Below are positions 42,549 through 52,989 of a DNA stretch of 64,000 nucleotides, one piece after another. The translations under genes and the position numbers were made by a program. The stretch's first letter is position 1. Each line of letters opens with the position of its first letter. Source of the stretch: CAYSUS01 sp964434165 (GTDB lineage: Bacteria; Planctomycetota; Planctomycetia; Pirellulales; Thermoguttaceae). The stretch lies in the NCBI GenBank assembly GCA_964434165.1, contig CAYSUS010000023.1, forward strand, positions 17,641 through 81,640, read 5' to 3'. The notes below the pieces were generated by a model. The model saw only the letters and a program-made list of their open reading frames with translations, did no database searches and had not been told where the DNA came from.

Positions 42549-43832
42549 TCAAGCAGCGTGCGGATGCTCCCACGGGCTGCGGTACTCGCGCTTCAGAAGC
42601 TTCGCCGCGGCCGGGTTGTCGAGGATCTCTTCCTTGCCCCCGTCCCAGGCCACGACCGAGCCGCTCTCGTAGGCGATCATGCCGAGCTGCACGGTGGCCG
42701 TCGAGCGGTGGGCGTCCTTCACGCTGCACACGGGCTGCTTGCGGCTGCGCACGCAGGCGAGGAAGTCGGCCATGTGCTCCTGGCCGGCCGGGGTCCTCAC
42801 CTCGTGGACCTTGCGGTCCTTGTTCTTCCCCTTGGGGATCACGATCCACTGGTTGTCGCTGGCGAACACGGTGGCCTCATCGCCGTAGAGGAGCACGCCG
42901 TTGTTCACTTCGGGCGTGTACTCCTCGGCGCCCCACAGCCGGTGGCGCCAGACCACGGGGCAGCGGTCGAACTCGAAGTGGGCGGTCAGCGTGTCGGGCG
43001 TGGTGATGATCCCCTTGTACTTGTAGAGGCCACCGGCCGCCGTGATCCGCCTGGGCGTGCCGAGATCGAGGATCACGCGGCAGGCGTCGATGAGGTGGAT
43101 GCCCCAATCCACCAGATGCCCGTGGCCGGTGGTCTTCTCCAGGCGCCAGCTCTTGTGGCCGACCTGGGGGCTGTAGGGGATTTCGGGCGCGGGGCCGCAC
43201 CACAGGTCCCAGTCGAGCGAGGCGGGCGGCTTCTGCGGCGTGGGGTCCTTGGTGCCGGCGTGGTAGTGGATCTGGGCGTCGACCTGGACGATCTCGCCTG
43301 CCCCGCCGGCCGCCACGAACTCCTTGACCGCCTGGAACGCCTTGCTCTGGCGGCGCTGGAAGCCTACCTGCACAATCTGCTTGGGATGCTTCCCCGCGGC
43401 CTCGACCATCGCCCGGCCCTCGCGCACGTCGTAGGCCAGGGGCTTTTCGCAATACACGTCCAGGCCCCGCTCCAGGGCCGCGATGAACTGCAGGGCGTGC
43501 CACTGCGGCGGCGTGCCGATGATCAACGCGTCCAGGTTGTCGATGGCGAGGAGGTCCTCGTAGAGCTTGAACTCCTTGGGTCGCTTGCCCTGGAGCTTCT
43601 CCAGCTCGTCGGCGGCTTTCTTGAGGTGCTCGCTGTCCACGTCGCAGACCGCGACCAGCTCGACGCCGCCGACCTTCAGCGCCGCCTTGGCGTCGACCAT
43701 GCCGTACCAGCCGGCCCCCACCAGGCCCATGCGGATCGGGCGGTCCGCGGCCGGCGCGGCGTGGACGCCCCGGGCAAGGGCCAGACTGCCGGCGGCCGCG
43801 GCCCCGAGAAACAAGCGGCGGTTGGTCTTCAT
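42549..43832 (-). CDS. Exported Gfo/Idh/MocA-family oxidoreductase
   Basis: This protein has 427 residues from the ATG at 43832, with GGAG upstream. The N-terminus MKTNRRLFLGAAAAGSLALARGVHAA is a short Tat-like signal with a twin arginine. The Rossmann motif IRMGLVGAGWYGM is followed by VCDVDSEHL and IGTPPQWHALQF, with the EKP lysine in CEKPLAYD. The C-terminal sheet domain contains LVDWGIHLIDAC. It is paralogous in design to 7496-8743 but clearly different in sequence. The likely role is an extracytoplasmic sugar dehydrogenase with tightly bound NAD(P). The substrate is unknown. Confidence 0.92.
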   Translation of the reverse strand: MKTNRRLFLGAAAAGSLALARGVHAAPAADRPIRMGLVGAGWYGMVDAKAALKVGGVELVAVCDVDSEHLKKAADELEKLQGKRPKEFKLYEDLLAIDNLDALIIGTPPQWHALQFIAALERGLDVYCEKPLAYDVREGRAMVEAAGKHPKQIVQVGFQRRQSKAFQAVKEFVAAGGAGEIVQVDAQIHYHAGTKDPTPQKPPASLDWDLWCGPAPEIPYSPQVGHKSWRLEKTTGHGHLVDWGIHLIDACRVILDLGTPRRITAAGGLYKYKGIITTPDTLTAHFEFDRCPVVWRHRLWGAEEYTPEVNNGVLLYGDEATVFASDNQWIVIPKGKNKDRKVHEVRTPAGQEHMADFLACVRSRKQPVCSVKDAHRSTATVQLGMIAYESGSVVAWDGGKEEILDNPAAAKLLKREYRSPWEHPHAA

Positions 43833-44242
43833 CGGTGTTCTCCGAAGCGGATCGATGGGGGCGAGCAAAGCAAGAGTGGCCGACAGTCCAGGCGTTCGGA
43901 GCCATCGGGTGGTTTCCGCCGAGATTAGCCCGACGGGCAGGCCGGGTCAAGCGGCGGGCTGCGACCGGTGCGGCGAGGCTCTATGGCCGCGGGAAGATGC
44001 CGGGGAACGTCTCCCGTGCGCGGCTGCCTTTGGCGCAGGTCACGCTGCCGCCGGTTACGCGGCTTTGCGGTGGGTTGGGTGGCTGGTGGCAATGGCCCCG
44101 CTGGACGAGCCCCCCGCACGGTGTCGCGAAGTGCCTCTTCTTGTTCCACGCCTGACAGTCTGCCAGAAGGGAACACGGGCCGACAAGCAGCCCGTGCCCC
44201 ACGGCCCTCAAGCGGTCTCTTGGCGTTGCGACGGGAGCAGGC
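43833..44242. other. Intergenic region, no gene recognised
   Basis: Between the Gfo/Idh/MocA start and the decayed small gene I see nothing supportable apart from GC-rich sequence. Long open frames on both strands here lack any family pattern. Confidence 0.5.
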
Positions 44243-44551
44243 TCAGGTACTCGCGGACTTCGAGTTGCATTCGGTCGATTTCCGCCAGAAACCCAGATGT
44301 CGAACGACGAAAGTCGGTGGGGTTGGTCTCGGTTTGCTCGGACTGGAGAACACGGACATCCAGCACGTGCGATGACCCAAGCCACAGAAGGATGACCCAA
44401 GCCACAGAAGATCGGCCCCCAACGGATGGGACGGGACGTGCGACTTCCGCACCGTCCAGCCCTGCTGTTCCGCGTAATGGAGGGCCTCTCGAACGTGCTT
44501 GCTGGGATGAAGAGCCAAACGGCGTCTCCCAATCAAGCCCCCCGGCCTCAC
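44243..44551 (-). pseudogene. Decayed small gene with HPxKHxREALxYA domain
   Basis: The minus frame begins RRRLALHPSKHVREALHYAEQQGWTVRKS, a pattern I recall from small HicA-like or YcfA-like proteins encoded in planctomycetes and cyanobacteria. A perfect 20-bp tandem duplication (GATGACCCAAGCCACAGAAG at 44371-44390 and 44391-44410) interrupts it. A separate apparent one-base insertion near 44425 shifts frame: with that base removed, SHRWGPIFCGLGHRTCWMSV would follow, as in intact relatives. Together the two changes sum to 21 bases and restore frame, but with scrambled sequence between. The 3' part is not recognisable. The family assignment is from memory and tentative. Confidence 0.5.
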
Positions 44552-44661
44552 AAGGATATGCCTCTGCTCCCGGATCCGCGATGCTCGGCTTGTCCGCCGC
44601 TGCCCGCCATGGCTCCCCGATCGCGAACCGCCCTGCCCCTGCCCGTGTCCCCTTCAGAACC

Positions 44662-45819
44662 ATGTCGTTCCTCGCAACCTACCAGAGTGAGCTGCAGACC
44701 TACCTGGCCCGGGCGTCGGAGATGCTCGGCGGCAGCGCGGTGCCAGTCTGCCTCGACTGGAGCGTCCGGACTTGGATGGCGGAGCGCCTGAAGTTGGAAG
44801 CCCGACGGGGGCTGACCCACGAGCCGCCCATCCTCTGTTTCGACCGCTCGCGGCGCGGCCACGAGCTCGGCGGCGGCATGGAACGCTACCGTTGGGACAC
44901 CGACCGCGGACCCATCCGCCTGGTCCGCGTGGAGATCCCCAGCCCCGACAGCCTCGTGCCGGACTTCTGGGCCGTGCGCCGCGACCAGGTGCGGGCGCTG
45001 TACCGCGCCATCCGCCAGGGCCTGCGCGAGGCGGGCGATCAGCCCCCGCCCGTGGTCGACGAGACCGATCTGAAGCGGCTTTTCGACAACACGGTGGGCT
45101 TCCTCCGCCGCGGCTGGTCCGCGATGCAGCGCTACGGCATCACGCCGAAGCGCGGGGTGCTGCTCTCCGGCTCACCCGGCAACGGCAAGACCATGGCCTG
45201 CCGCTGGCTGGCCGGCGAGTGCCGCCGGCGCAACCTGGAGTGGCGCGCGGTCACGCCCGAGGTGTACGACGAGGCCCGCTCCGACCGGGAGCTCGGCCGG
45301 CTGTTCCGCCTGGCCTCGCCGGGCATCGTGCTCTTCGACGACTTCGACGACGCGCTGCGCGACCGCCGCACGCACGGCGAGAGCGACCGCCAGACCACCT
45401 TCCTCAGCGAGCTGGACGGCGTGGACCAGAAGTCCGGGGTGGTGTACCTGTTCACCACCAACGCGGACCTGGACGAGCTGGACCCGGCCGCGCGGCGCCC
45501 CGGGCGGATCGACGTGGTGATCCGCTTCGCCGACCCCGACGGCTGGCTGCGGCGCCGGCTGATCGTCGAGCGGTGGCACGAGGAGATCCAGGCCGGCATC
45601 GACGTGGACCGGGCCGTGGCCGACACCGACGGCATGAGCTTCGCCGAGATGGAAGAGGCCAAGAAGCTCCTCGTGCTCCGCCGCCTGGACACCGGCACGT
45701 GGGACTGGGACTGGGTCCGCCGCGAGATGGCCGTGCGGGCCGCCGCCCCCCGCTCGCGCCGACCGATCGGGTTCCGCGCGCCGTCCAACGGGCGGCACAA
45801 GGTGCTGGCGGAGAACTGA
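44662..45819 (+). CDS. AAA-family ATPase
   Basis: This protein has 385 residues from the ATG at 44662; the frame is open far upstream but without similarity. The N-terminal 150 residues are a family-specific domain. The AAA core has Walker A GSPGNGKT (170-177), Walker B IVLFDDFDD (222-230, Asp in the usual Glu position), sensor 1 LFTTN (263-267), and the arginine-finger segment DPAARRPGRID (274-284). It resembles BCS1/FtsH-type single-AAA proteins that remodel protein substrates. There is no transmembrane segment and no protease domain. No partner gene is obvious. It is followed by inverted-repeat copy 3. Confidence 0.9.
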   Translation: MSFLATYQSELQTYLARASEMLGGSAVPVCLDWSVRTWMAERLKLEARRGLTHEPPILCFDRSRRGHELGGGMERYRWDTDRGPIRLVRVEIPSPDSLVPDFWAVRRDQVRALYRAIRQGLREAGDQPPPVVDETDLKRLFDNTVGFLRRGWSAMQRYGITPKRGVLLSGSPGNGKTMACRWLAGECRRRNLEWRAVTPEVYDEARSDRELGRLFRLASPGIVLFDDFDDALRDRRTHGESDRQTTFLSELDGVDQKSGVVYLFTTNADLDELDPAARRPGRIDVVIRFADPDGWLRRRLIVERWHEEIQAGIDVDRAVADTDGMSFAEMEEAKKLLVLRRLDTGTWDWDWVRREMAVRAAAPRSRRPIGFRAPSNGRHKVLAEN

Positions 45820-45831
45820 GCTGGCCGAGAC

Positions 45832-45864
45832 AGACTTCGGAAGTCTTCGAGACTTCGGGAATCT
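45832..45864. repeat. Small inverted-repeat element, copy 3
   Basis: AGACTTCGGAAGTC (45832-45845) and AGACTTCGGGAATCT (45850-45864) lie 12 bases after the AAA ATPase stop. They belong to the same family as 12262-12316 and 40178-40210. Confidence 0.8.
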
Positions 45865-45960
45865 CGTTGCGCGCCGCTTGCCCGGCGGCGGCCGGGCCGC
45901 TATCCTGCTGCCCGGGGGGGAACCTGGTCAGAAGGCATCAGCCGTCGGGAGGAGGCCATC

Positions 45961-46536
45961 ATGTCCGAGGTGAACCCTTACGCGTCGCCGATGGCGGTCG
46001 CGGCGCCGAGATTTGTTCTGCCGCAGTCGGCCACGGAGGTCGGCGCCTGGCGGCAGGGGAACGTGCTGGTGATGCACCAGGGGTTCCGCCTGGCTGACCG
46101 GTGCATCAAAAGCAACCAGCCGGCCGCGATCCGGCTGCGTCGCACGCTCTACTGGCACCACCCGGCCATCTACCTGTTGATCCTGGTCAGCCCGCTCCTC
46201 TACATCATCGTGGCGCTGGTATTGCGGAAGCAGGCCACGGTGTTCGTCGGGCTGAGCCGCGAAAGGGCGGAGCAGCGGCGCGTGGTGATCGCCACCGCGT
46301 GGGGGCTTGCCGCGCTGATGGTGGCCGCGTTCTTCCTCGGGATTGCGCTGTCCGAGCAGGGATACGGGCTGCTGATCCCGGTCGGCATCATCGGACTGCT
46401 GGGCGCCGCGATCTACGGACTGGTGGCCTCGCGGACCGTGCACGCCAAAAAGATCGTCGGCGACTACGTGTGGCTCAAGGGCGTGCAACCCGACTACCTG
46501 GCCGAGCTGCCGGTCCTGCCCTATCGCTGGAAATGA
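45961..46536 (+). CDS. Planctomycete membrane protein with N-terminal NPYASP motif
   Basis: This protein has 191 residues, with GGGAGGAGG before the ATG at 45961. The start MSEVNPYASP is a recurrent N-terminus of planctomycete membrane proteins. Hydrophobic segments lie at about 69-88 (AIYLLILVSPLLYIIVALVL), 108-127 (VIATAWGLAALMVAAFFLGI) and 134-155 (GYGLLIPVGIIGLLGAAIYGLV). The cytosolic C-terminus ends VWLKGVQPDYLAELPVLPYRW. I do not know a function. Confidence 0.85.
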   Translation: MSEVNPYASPMAVAAPRFVLPQSATEVGAWRQGNVLVMHQGFRLADRCIKSNQPAAIRLRRTLYWHHPAIYLLILVSPLLYIIVALVLRKQATVFVGLSRERAEQRRVVIATAWGLAALMVAAFFLGIALSEQGYGLLIPVGIIGLLGAAIYGLVASRTVHAKKIVGDYVWLKGVQPDYLAELPVLPYRWK

Positions 46537-46588
46537 CCCGGCGCGCGTCTTGGCCTGCCCCGAGGGGAAGGCACGCGCCGGTTGTCCC

Positions 46589-47842
46589 CTAGGCGCGGCG
46601 GCGCCGGTCGAGACGGCGCCACAGGACTGCGCCGGCGAGGGCCCATGCGGCCAGCAGCAGGCTGCTCGGCTCGGGCACGGGCAGGGCCTCCAGGGTGAAT
46701 CCGCTGATCACGCCCCGATTGGTGTCGGGGCTCATGGACACGTACAGCGAGTCGCGCGTGGCCGTGAACTCGAGCGAGGCCAGCATGGCCGAGTCCACCG
46801 CGCCGACCTGGCCGTAGATGTCGATGTCTTCGGCCATGAGATAGGTGTCGAAGAACAGGTCGAACACGCGTTCTCCGGCCGCCTCGAACCAGGGCTCGTA
46901 GAGCAGAAGCTGTAGCTTGTAGGGATAGCCCGGCTTCAGACCGTCGAGGGTGAAGCCCAGCAGTCCCGACTCGCCGTCGTCCACCGTGGTGTTCATCACC
47001 GCGTTCAGCGCGTCGTCCCCCAGGTCGGCCTGCTTAGCGCCGCCGGCCGTGTACCGGCCGACGGTCCCGAGAAGGTCGAATCCGGCAGGGGCGTTCGCTT
47101 CGCTGGTGAACGCCAGGCCGCCGACCGTCTCATCGCCGCCCGTCATGTTCACGGCGTAGAGGAAGCTGCCCTCCAGGTCGATGTCCGCGATCGAGTTGAT
47201 CTCCGAGATGGCCGGCGTTCCCTGCGGCAGGTTCGGCATGCCGGCGATCTGCACTCCGTTGACGGCCGCGTACTGGCTCTGGTCGGGAGCGAGGGTGAAA
47301 CTGGCGGTCCCGGTCGCGCTGGTGGCGACGCCTCGGAACACCAGGTAGTCCTCGATCTCGGTCAACGCGGTCGTGGACGCGTCGGGGCCCGTGGTGGCTT
47401 TCACCACGCCGCCGACGTCGATCACGCCGTTCTGGTCCGGCTGATCCCCGCCGGCGTAGATGTAGAGATCGACCGTCGAGTTGGGCACCAGGCCGCGCAG
47501 CGTCACCGTGCCGGTCTTGTTGCTGACGAAGCTGTAGTCGCCCACCAGGGCCACGGCCTCGTGGTCCATGTTGACGTTTGCGGAGCCGTCGTGGGTGCCG
47601 GTGAATCCGGAAACCTGCATGGAGACCCCCGTGGTCGCCCCGGTCGAGGTCGCCAGGCGCGATGCGGTGCCGTCCTCCGTGGCGACCTGATTCCAGACCG
47701 TGCCGCCGTCCGGTGCCGCGGCCGTGCCGGAGTACTCCATCGAGCCCAGGCCGTCCACTTTGTTCAGGTCCACGTTGATCACCCCGGCCAGTGACGTTTG
47801 GGCGGCCAGCGCCGCCGCCAGCGACAGGATCAGACGAATCAT
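46589..47842 (-). CDS. PEP-CTERM-sorted exported protein
   Basis: This protein has 417 residues. The signal peptide is at about 1-19 (LILSLAAALAAQTSLAG). The mature part is beta-rich and acidic, with two modules (about 20-200 and 210-385). The C-terminus has the exosortase recognition signal VPEPSSLLLAAWALAGAVLWRRL followed by an arginine cluster: PEP motif, hydrophobic helix, positive tail. Expected handling is exosortase cleavage and display at the cell surface or release. The substrate of its binding modules is unknown. The CPBP protein at 1446-2504 may belong to the same sorting route. A long inverted repeat lies just upstream. Confidence 0.92.
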   Translation of the reverse strand: MIRLILSLAAALAAQTSLAGVINVDLNKVDGLGSMEYSGTAAAPDGGTVWNQVATEDGTASRLATSTGATTGVSMQVSGFTGTHDGSANVNMDHEAVALVGDYSFVSNKTGTVTLRGLVPNSTVDLYIYAGGDQPDQNGVIDVGGVVKATTGPDASTTALTEIEDYLVFRGVATSATGTASFTLAPDQSQYAAVNGVQIAGMPNLPQGTPAISEINSIADIDLEGSFLYAVNMTGGDETVGGLAFTSEANAPAGFDLLGTVGRYTAGGAKQADLGDDALNAVMNTTVDDGESGLLGFTLDGLKPGYPYKLQLLLYEPWFEAAGERVFDLFFDTYLMAEDIDIYGQVGAVDSAMLASLEFTATRDSLYVSMSPDTNRGVISGFTLEALPVPEPSSLLLAAWALAGAVLWRRLDRRRRA

Positions 47843-47886
47843 GAAGCTCCCCTACGGCGCGTGCGTCGATGGACAGTGGCGTTCCG

Positions 47887-47946
47887 GGAATCGCGCACGC
47901 TGCCCCGAGCGGAAGCGTACGGGCGCCGCACAGCGTGCGCGGTTCC
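47887..47946. repeat. Long inverted repeat upstream of the PEP-CTERM gene
   Basis: CGCGCACGCTG (47892-47902) and CAGCGTGCGCG (47931-47941) are a perfect 11-bp inverted repeat. With one mismatch the pairing continues into GGAA/TTCC on the outside. It lies 45-100 bases before the start of the PEP-CTERM gene and may be a leader hairpin or operator. Confidence 0.6.
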
Positions 47947-48128
47947 TCCCGGACGATGGGCCGGCCGTCCAAGCCGACCTTGGAGGCCCGCCACGGCGCC
48001 CCGCGTGCGGGAACCGGCCGAGCTCGGCCGAGCGACAGGCCTCTTGAAGGACTGCCTTCCAGGCTACTTGGAAGACTCCATCGGTGCAAGCGCCGCCGTG
48101 CCCCCCCGTCGAGATAGGACGATGCTCC

Positions 48129-50099
<1,971 letters not shown>

Positions 50100-50128
50100 T
50101 TCGGGGAGCCGGCTCACGTGCTTCCGCG

Positions 50129-50181
50129 TTGGCCGCGATCGGCGCATCGCTCTATAATGCCTTCTGCCGCCCCCGCTGCAA
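50129..50181. promoter_or_regulatory. Divergent promoter with shared -10 element
   Basis: On the plus strand, TTGGCC (50129-50134) and TATAAT (50153-50158) are separated by 18 bases. On the minus strand, TTGCAG (50176-50181) and TTATAG (50152-50157) are also separated by 18 bases. The two -10 boxes occupy almost the same bases, so the SecA-like and DUF1638 genes would fire from one symmetrical site. Confidence 0.5.
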
Positions 50182-50210
50182 ACCCCGCGCTCTCCACCGA
50201 GGTACGCCCC

Positions 50211-50948
50211 TTGCGCCTGAAGCTGATCGCCTGCGAGATCCTCTACCGCGAGTTGTGCGCCGCGGTCGCCCGATCAGTCAACCAGGTGGACCTCGAGTTC
50301 CTGCCCAAGGGACTGCACGACATCGGGCAGGAGGGCATGAGCCGCCGCCTGGCCGAAGTGCTCGACGCAGTGGACGATTCAAGCTATGACGCCGTGGTGT
50401 TCGGCTACGCCCTGTGTTCCAACGGCGTGGTCGGGATCCAAGCGAGGTCCGTGCCCGTCGTCATCCCCCGGGCCCACGACTGCATCACGCTCTTCTTCGG
50501 CAGCAAGGAGCGCTACCTGGAGTACTTCCAGGCCAACCCGGGCACGTACTTCAAGACCTCCGGCTGGGTCGAGCGGGGCGACCAGCTCGAGCAGGCCACC
50601 GGCGAATCGATCGCGCGCGAGAGCGGCATGACGCAGTCCTTCGAGGAGCTGGTCGCCAAGTACGGCGAGGACAATGCCAGGTTCCTCCACGAGCAGCTGT
50701 GCAACATGGTGCGGAACTACGGCCAGGTGACCTATATCGAGATGGGCATCGAGCCCGACGACCGATACGAACGCGAAAGCCGCCGCCTTGCGAGCCAGCG
50801 GGGATGGAAGTACGATCACGTGCGCGGCGACATGACGCTGGTCCGCGCGCTGGTCGATGGGCCGTGGGATGAGGAGCGGTTCCTGGTGCTTCAGCCGGGG
50901 CAGCGGGTGGCGGCGAGCTTCGACGACGGGATCATCAAGGCGGAATGA
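50211..50948 (+). CDS. DUF1638 protein
   Basis: This protein has 245 residues from a TTG at 50211 with CGAGG upstream. The in-frame ATG at 50157 is rejected because it lies in the promoter -10 box. MRLKLIACEILYREL is the usual family start. Conserved DUF1638 features are VFGYALCSNGVVG, PRAHDCITLFFGS, a tyrosine-rich ERYLEYFQANPGTYFKTSGW and FEELVAKYGEDNARFLHEQL. Family biochemistry is not established, but members are often encoded beside corrinoid-dependent methyltransferases. Here the next gene, 15 bases downstream, is a UroD/MtaA-type methyltransferase, which supports a shared pathway. Confidence 0.9.
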   Translation: MRLKLIACEILYRELCAAVARSVNQVDLEFLPKGLHDIGQEGMSRRLAEVLDAVDDSSYDAVVFGYALCSNGVVGIQARSVPVVIPRAHDCITLFFGSKERYLEYFQANPGTYFKTSGWVERGDQLEQATGESIARESGMTQSFEELVAKYGEDNARFLHEQLCNMVRNYGQVTYIEMGIEPDDRYERESRRLASQRGWKYDHVRGDMTLVRALVDGPWDEERFLVLQPGQRVAASFDDGIIKAE

Positions 50949-50963
50949 CGGCCTGGAGGCATC

Positions 50964-51971
50964 ATGAACGGCTACGAGCGGATCATCGCCATGATCGAGG
51001 GGCAGCCCACGGATTGCCTGCCCCTGATGCCCATCACGATGATGTTCGCCGGCGACCTGGCCGGGGTGAAGTACGGACAGTACGCCACCGACTACCGGTC
51101 CCTGGTCGAGGCCCAGATCCGCACGGCCGAGCGTTTCGACTTCGACTACGTCTCCTGCATCTCCGACCCCACGCGCGAGGCGGCCGACTGCGGCGCCCGC
51201 GTGCAGTTCTTCGACAACCAGCCCCCGGCCGTCGATGAGGTCAACGCCCTGTTGGCCGACAAGAAGTTGCTCGTGGGGCTGAAGGTGCCTGAGCCGGCCG
51301 CCGGCGGCCGGATGTACGACCGCATCAAGGCGGCCGCCCTGTTCCGCGAGCGCGTCGGCGGCGAGAAGCTCATCGAGGGATGGATCGAGGGGCCCTGCGC
51401 CGAGGCCGCCGACCTGCGGGGCATCAACCGCCTGATGCTCGACTTCTACGACGACCCGCCGTTCGTCACGGACCTGTTCGACTTCATTCTTGAGATGGAG
51501 ATCCGCTTCGCGCGCGCCCAGGTCGAGGCGGGCGTCGATCTGATCGGCGTGGGCGACGCGGCCGCCTCGCTGGTCGGCCCGCAGATCTACGAGCAGTTCG
51601 TCTGGCCCTACGAGAAGAAGATGATCGACGCGCTCCACGCGATGGGCACGCGCGTGCGTTTGCACATCTGCGGCAACATCAGCCGCATCCTCGAACCGGC
51701 CGGCAAGCTCGGCTGCGACCTGGTCGATCTGGACTTCATGGTCCCGGTGGCCGCCGCGCGCCAGGCCATGGGCCCGGACCAGGTGCTCGCCGGCAACCTC
51801 GACCCGGTGAAGACGGTCCGGGCGGGCACGCCGGAGTCGATCGCCGCGGCCGTGGCGCAATGCCACCAGGAGGCCGGTACTCGCTACGTCGTGGCCGCCG
51901 GCTGCGAGATCCCCCGCGACACGCCGCCGGAGAACGTCGAGGCCCTGCGGGATTACGCGCGGGGGCACTGA
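50964..51971 (+). CDS. Uroporphyrinogen-decarboxylase/MtaA-family methyltransferase
   Basis: This protein has 335 residues from the ATG at 50964, 15 bases after DUF1638. The TIM-barrel contains the zinc-binding His-x-Cys of the methyltransferase branch, LHICGNISRIL, and a later cysteine in VVAAGCEIPRDTPPENV, as in MtaA/MtbA proteins that move methyl groups between corrinoid protein and thiol. GDAAASLVGPQIYEQFVWPYEKK is the family core. It lacks the N-terminal arginine features of true HemE. The methyl donor is unknown; no corrinoid protein gene is in the window. It probably forms one transcript with DUF1638. Confidence 0.9.
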   Translation: MNGYERIIAMIEGQPTDCLPLMPITMMFAGDLAGVKYGQYATDYRSLVEAQIRTAERFDFDYVSCISDPTREAADCGARVQFFDNQPPAVDEVNALLADKKLLVGLKVPEPAAGGRMYDRIKAAALFRERVGGEKLIEGWIEGPCAEAADLRGINRLMLDFYDDPPFVTDLFDFILEMEIRFARAQVEAGVDLIGVGDAAASLVGPQIYEQFVWPYEKKMIDALHAMGTRVRLHICGNISRILEPAGKLGCDLVDLDFMVPVAAARQAMGPDQVLAGNLDPVKTVRAGTPESIAAAVAQCHQEAGTRYVVAAGCEIPRDTPPENVEALRDYARGH

Positions 51972-52437
51972 GGCGAGGCGTCGGCGCGACGGCGAACGGG
52001 CCCCGGCGCGGCATCCCCGTTGGCCGCTGCCCGAGTTCGCGCCTCCGCCACGGATCGGAAGATCGCCGCGATCTGCCTCGTCAACGACGCCATGCTGTCG
52101 TCGAGGAGCCCGGCTGGCTTCCTCCGCGTTCCGGTTCGCGCGTTGAGGATGGGCTGGTTGGCCAGAGTCTTACAGCGGGACATGAGCGCGTGATGCGCGC
52201 GTGTTCGACCGAGCGACCAACGGGAGTGGTCCTATTGAGGGAGCTTCCTTCATTCGGTTGCGGTCGTACCGCATTACTCTATCGTTCGAGTGATTGACCG
52301 TACGCCGGCGATGGGGTATCCTCTCCCCAGTCCAAGCTGGCGGTTCGTGGGCCCTGCGCCTCCTCGGGGGGAGCGGCGTGCCGCGGCGCGCGTCCCGTTC
52401 TCGTTATCCCGCCATTTGTCTAGCGAGGGAGGTGACC
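51972..52437. other. Intergenic region before the lipoprotein gene
   Basis: These 466 bases contain no recognised gene. A promoter toward the lipoprotein gene is at 52294-52322. The piece at 52240-52300 is AT-richer than average. Confidence 0.55.
52294..52322 (+). promoter_or_regulatory. Promoter of the lipoprotein gene
   Basis: TTGACC (52294-52299) and TATCCT (52317-52322) are separated by exactly 17 bases. They lie about 115 bases before the start at 52438. Confidence 0.55.
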
Positions 52438-52893
52438 ATGAATCGGTTGCGGGTTCGGTCCCGAGGCGTGGCCGTCGGGCTCTTGGCAGCGTTCGCGCTG
52501 GGCGCGGGTTGCTCGTCGAACAACGAAGGGAAGATCGAAGGGACGGTTTGGAGCTCCCAGTCCACGATGGTGGACAAGCAGATGCTGCCGGCCGGTGCGT
52601 TGCAGTTGGAGTTCGCTAAGGACGGGGCCCCGACCTACATCGCCGGCCCGCAGACCTTCACGGGGAAGTACACGATCGGCTCCGGCGACTACGTCACCTT
52701 CAAGCTCAACCAGAGCCTTGCCGGGCGCAAGAACCACGTGCAACGCGTCTCGATCAAGGGCGACGTCCTCACCCTGAAGGATTCCGACGGGACGGCCGTC
52801 ACGTTCAATCGGGCCGAATCGCTCCAGCGCGGTGGCATGGGCGCCGGCCCCCCCCGATCGTTCCAGCCGCCGCGCAAGGGCGGATTCGAGTAG
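52438..52893 (+). CDS. Small lipoprotein
   Basis: This protein has 151 residues with a very strong ribosome site, GAGGGAGGTGACC, before the ATG at 52438. A lipoprotein signal ends at LGAGC (residues 21-25), with cysteine 25 as the lipidated residue followed by SSN. The mature part (IEGTVWSSQ, LQLEFAKDG, GKYTIGSGDYVTFKL, VSIKGDVLTLKDSDG) is a small beta-sheet pattern like lipocalin-style 'what-if' stability proteins found in planctomycetes. The function is unknown. It is convergent with the ketoacyl synthase. Confidence 0.85.
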   Translation: MNRLRVRSRGVAVGLLAAFALGAGCSSNNEGKIEGTVWSSQSTMVDKQMLPAGALQLEFAKDGAPTYIAGPQTFTGKYTIGSGDYVTFKLNQSLAGRKNHVQRVSIKGDVLTLKDSDGTAVTFNRAESLQRGGMGAGPPRSFQPPRKGGFE

Positions 52894-52989
52894 TCTCGCT
52901 CGGGCGTTTTCCCAGGTGAGAAACCGGCCCCGCAACCGAGCCAGGGCCAGCAAGATCGCCCCGCATGGCCTCGTGGGCCTGGCCGGCCC

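Noticed and set aside
44208..44663. 151-residue minus frame ending FLAEIDRMQLEVREYLSLLP as an antitoxin
   Set aside because: The ending looks protein-like, but the frame is out of register with the HPxKH segment and has no start or partner; it is treated as part of the decayed gene region.
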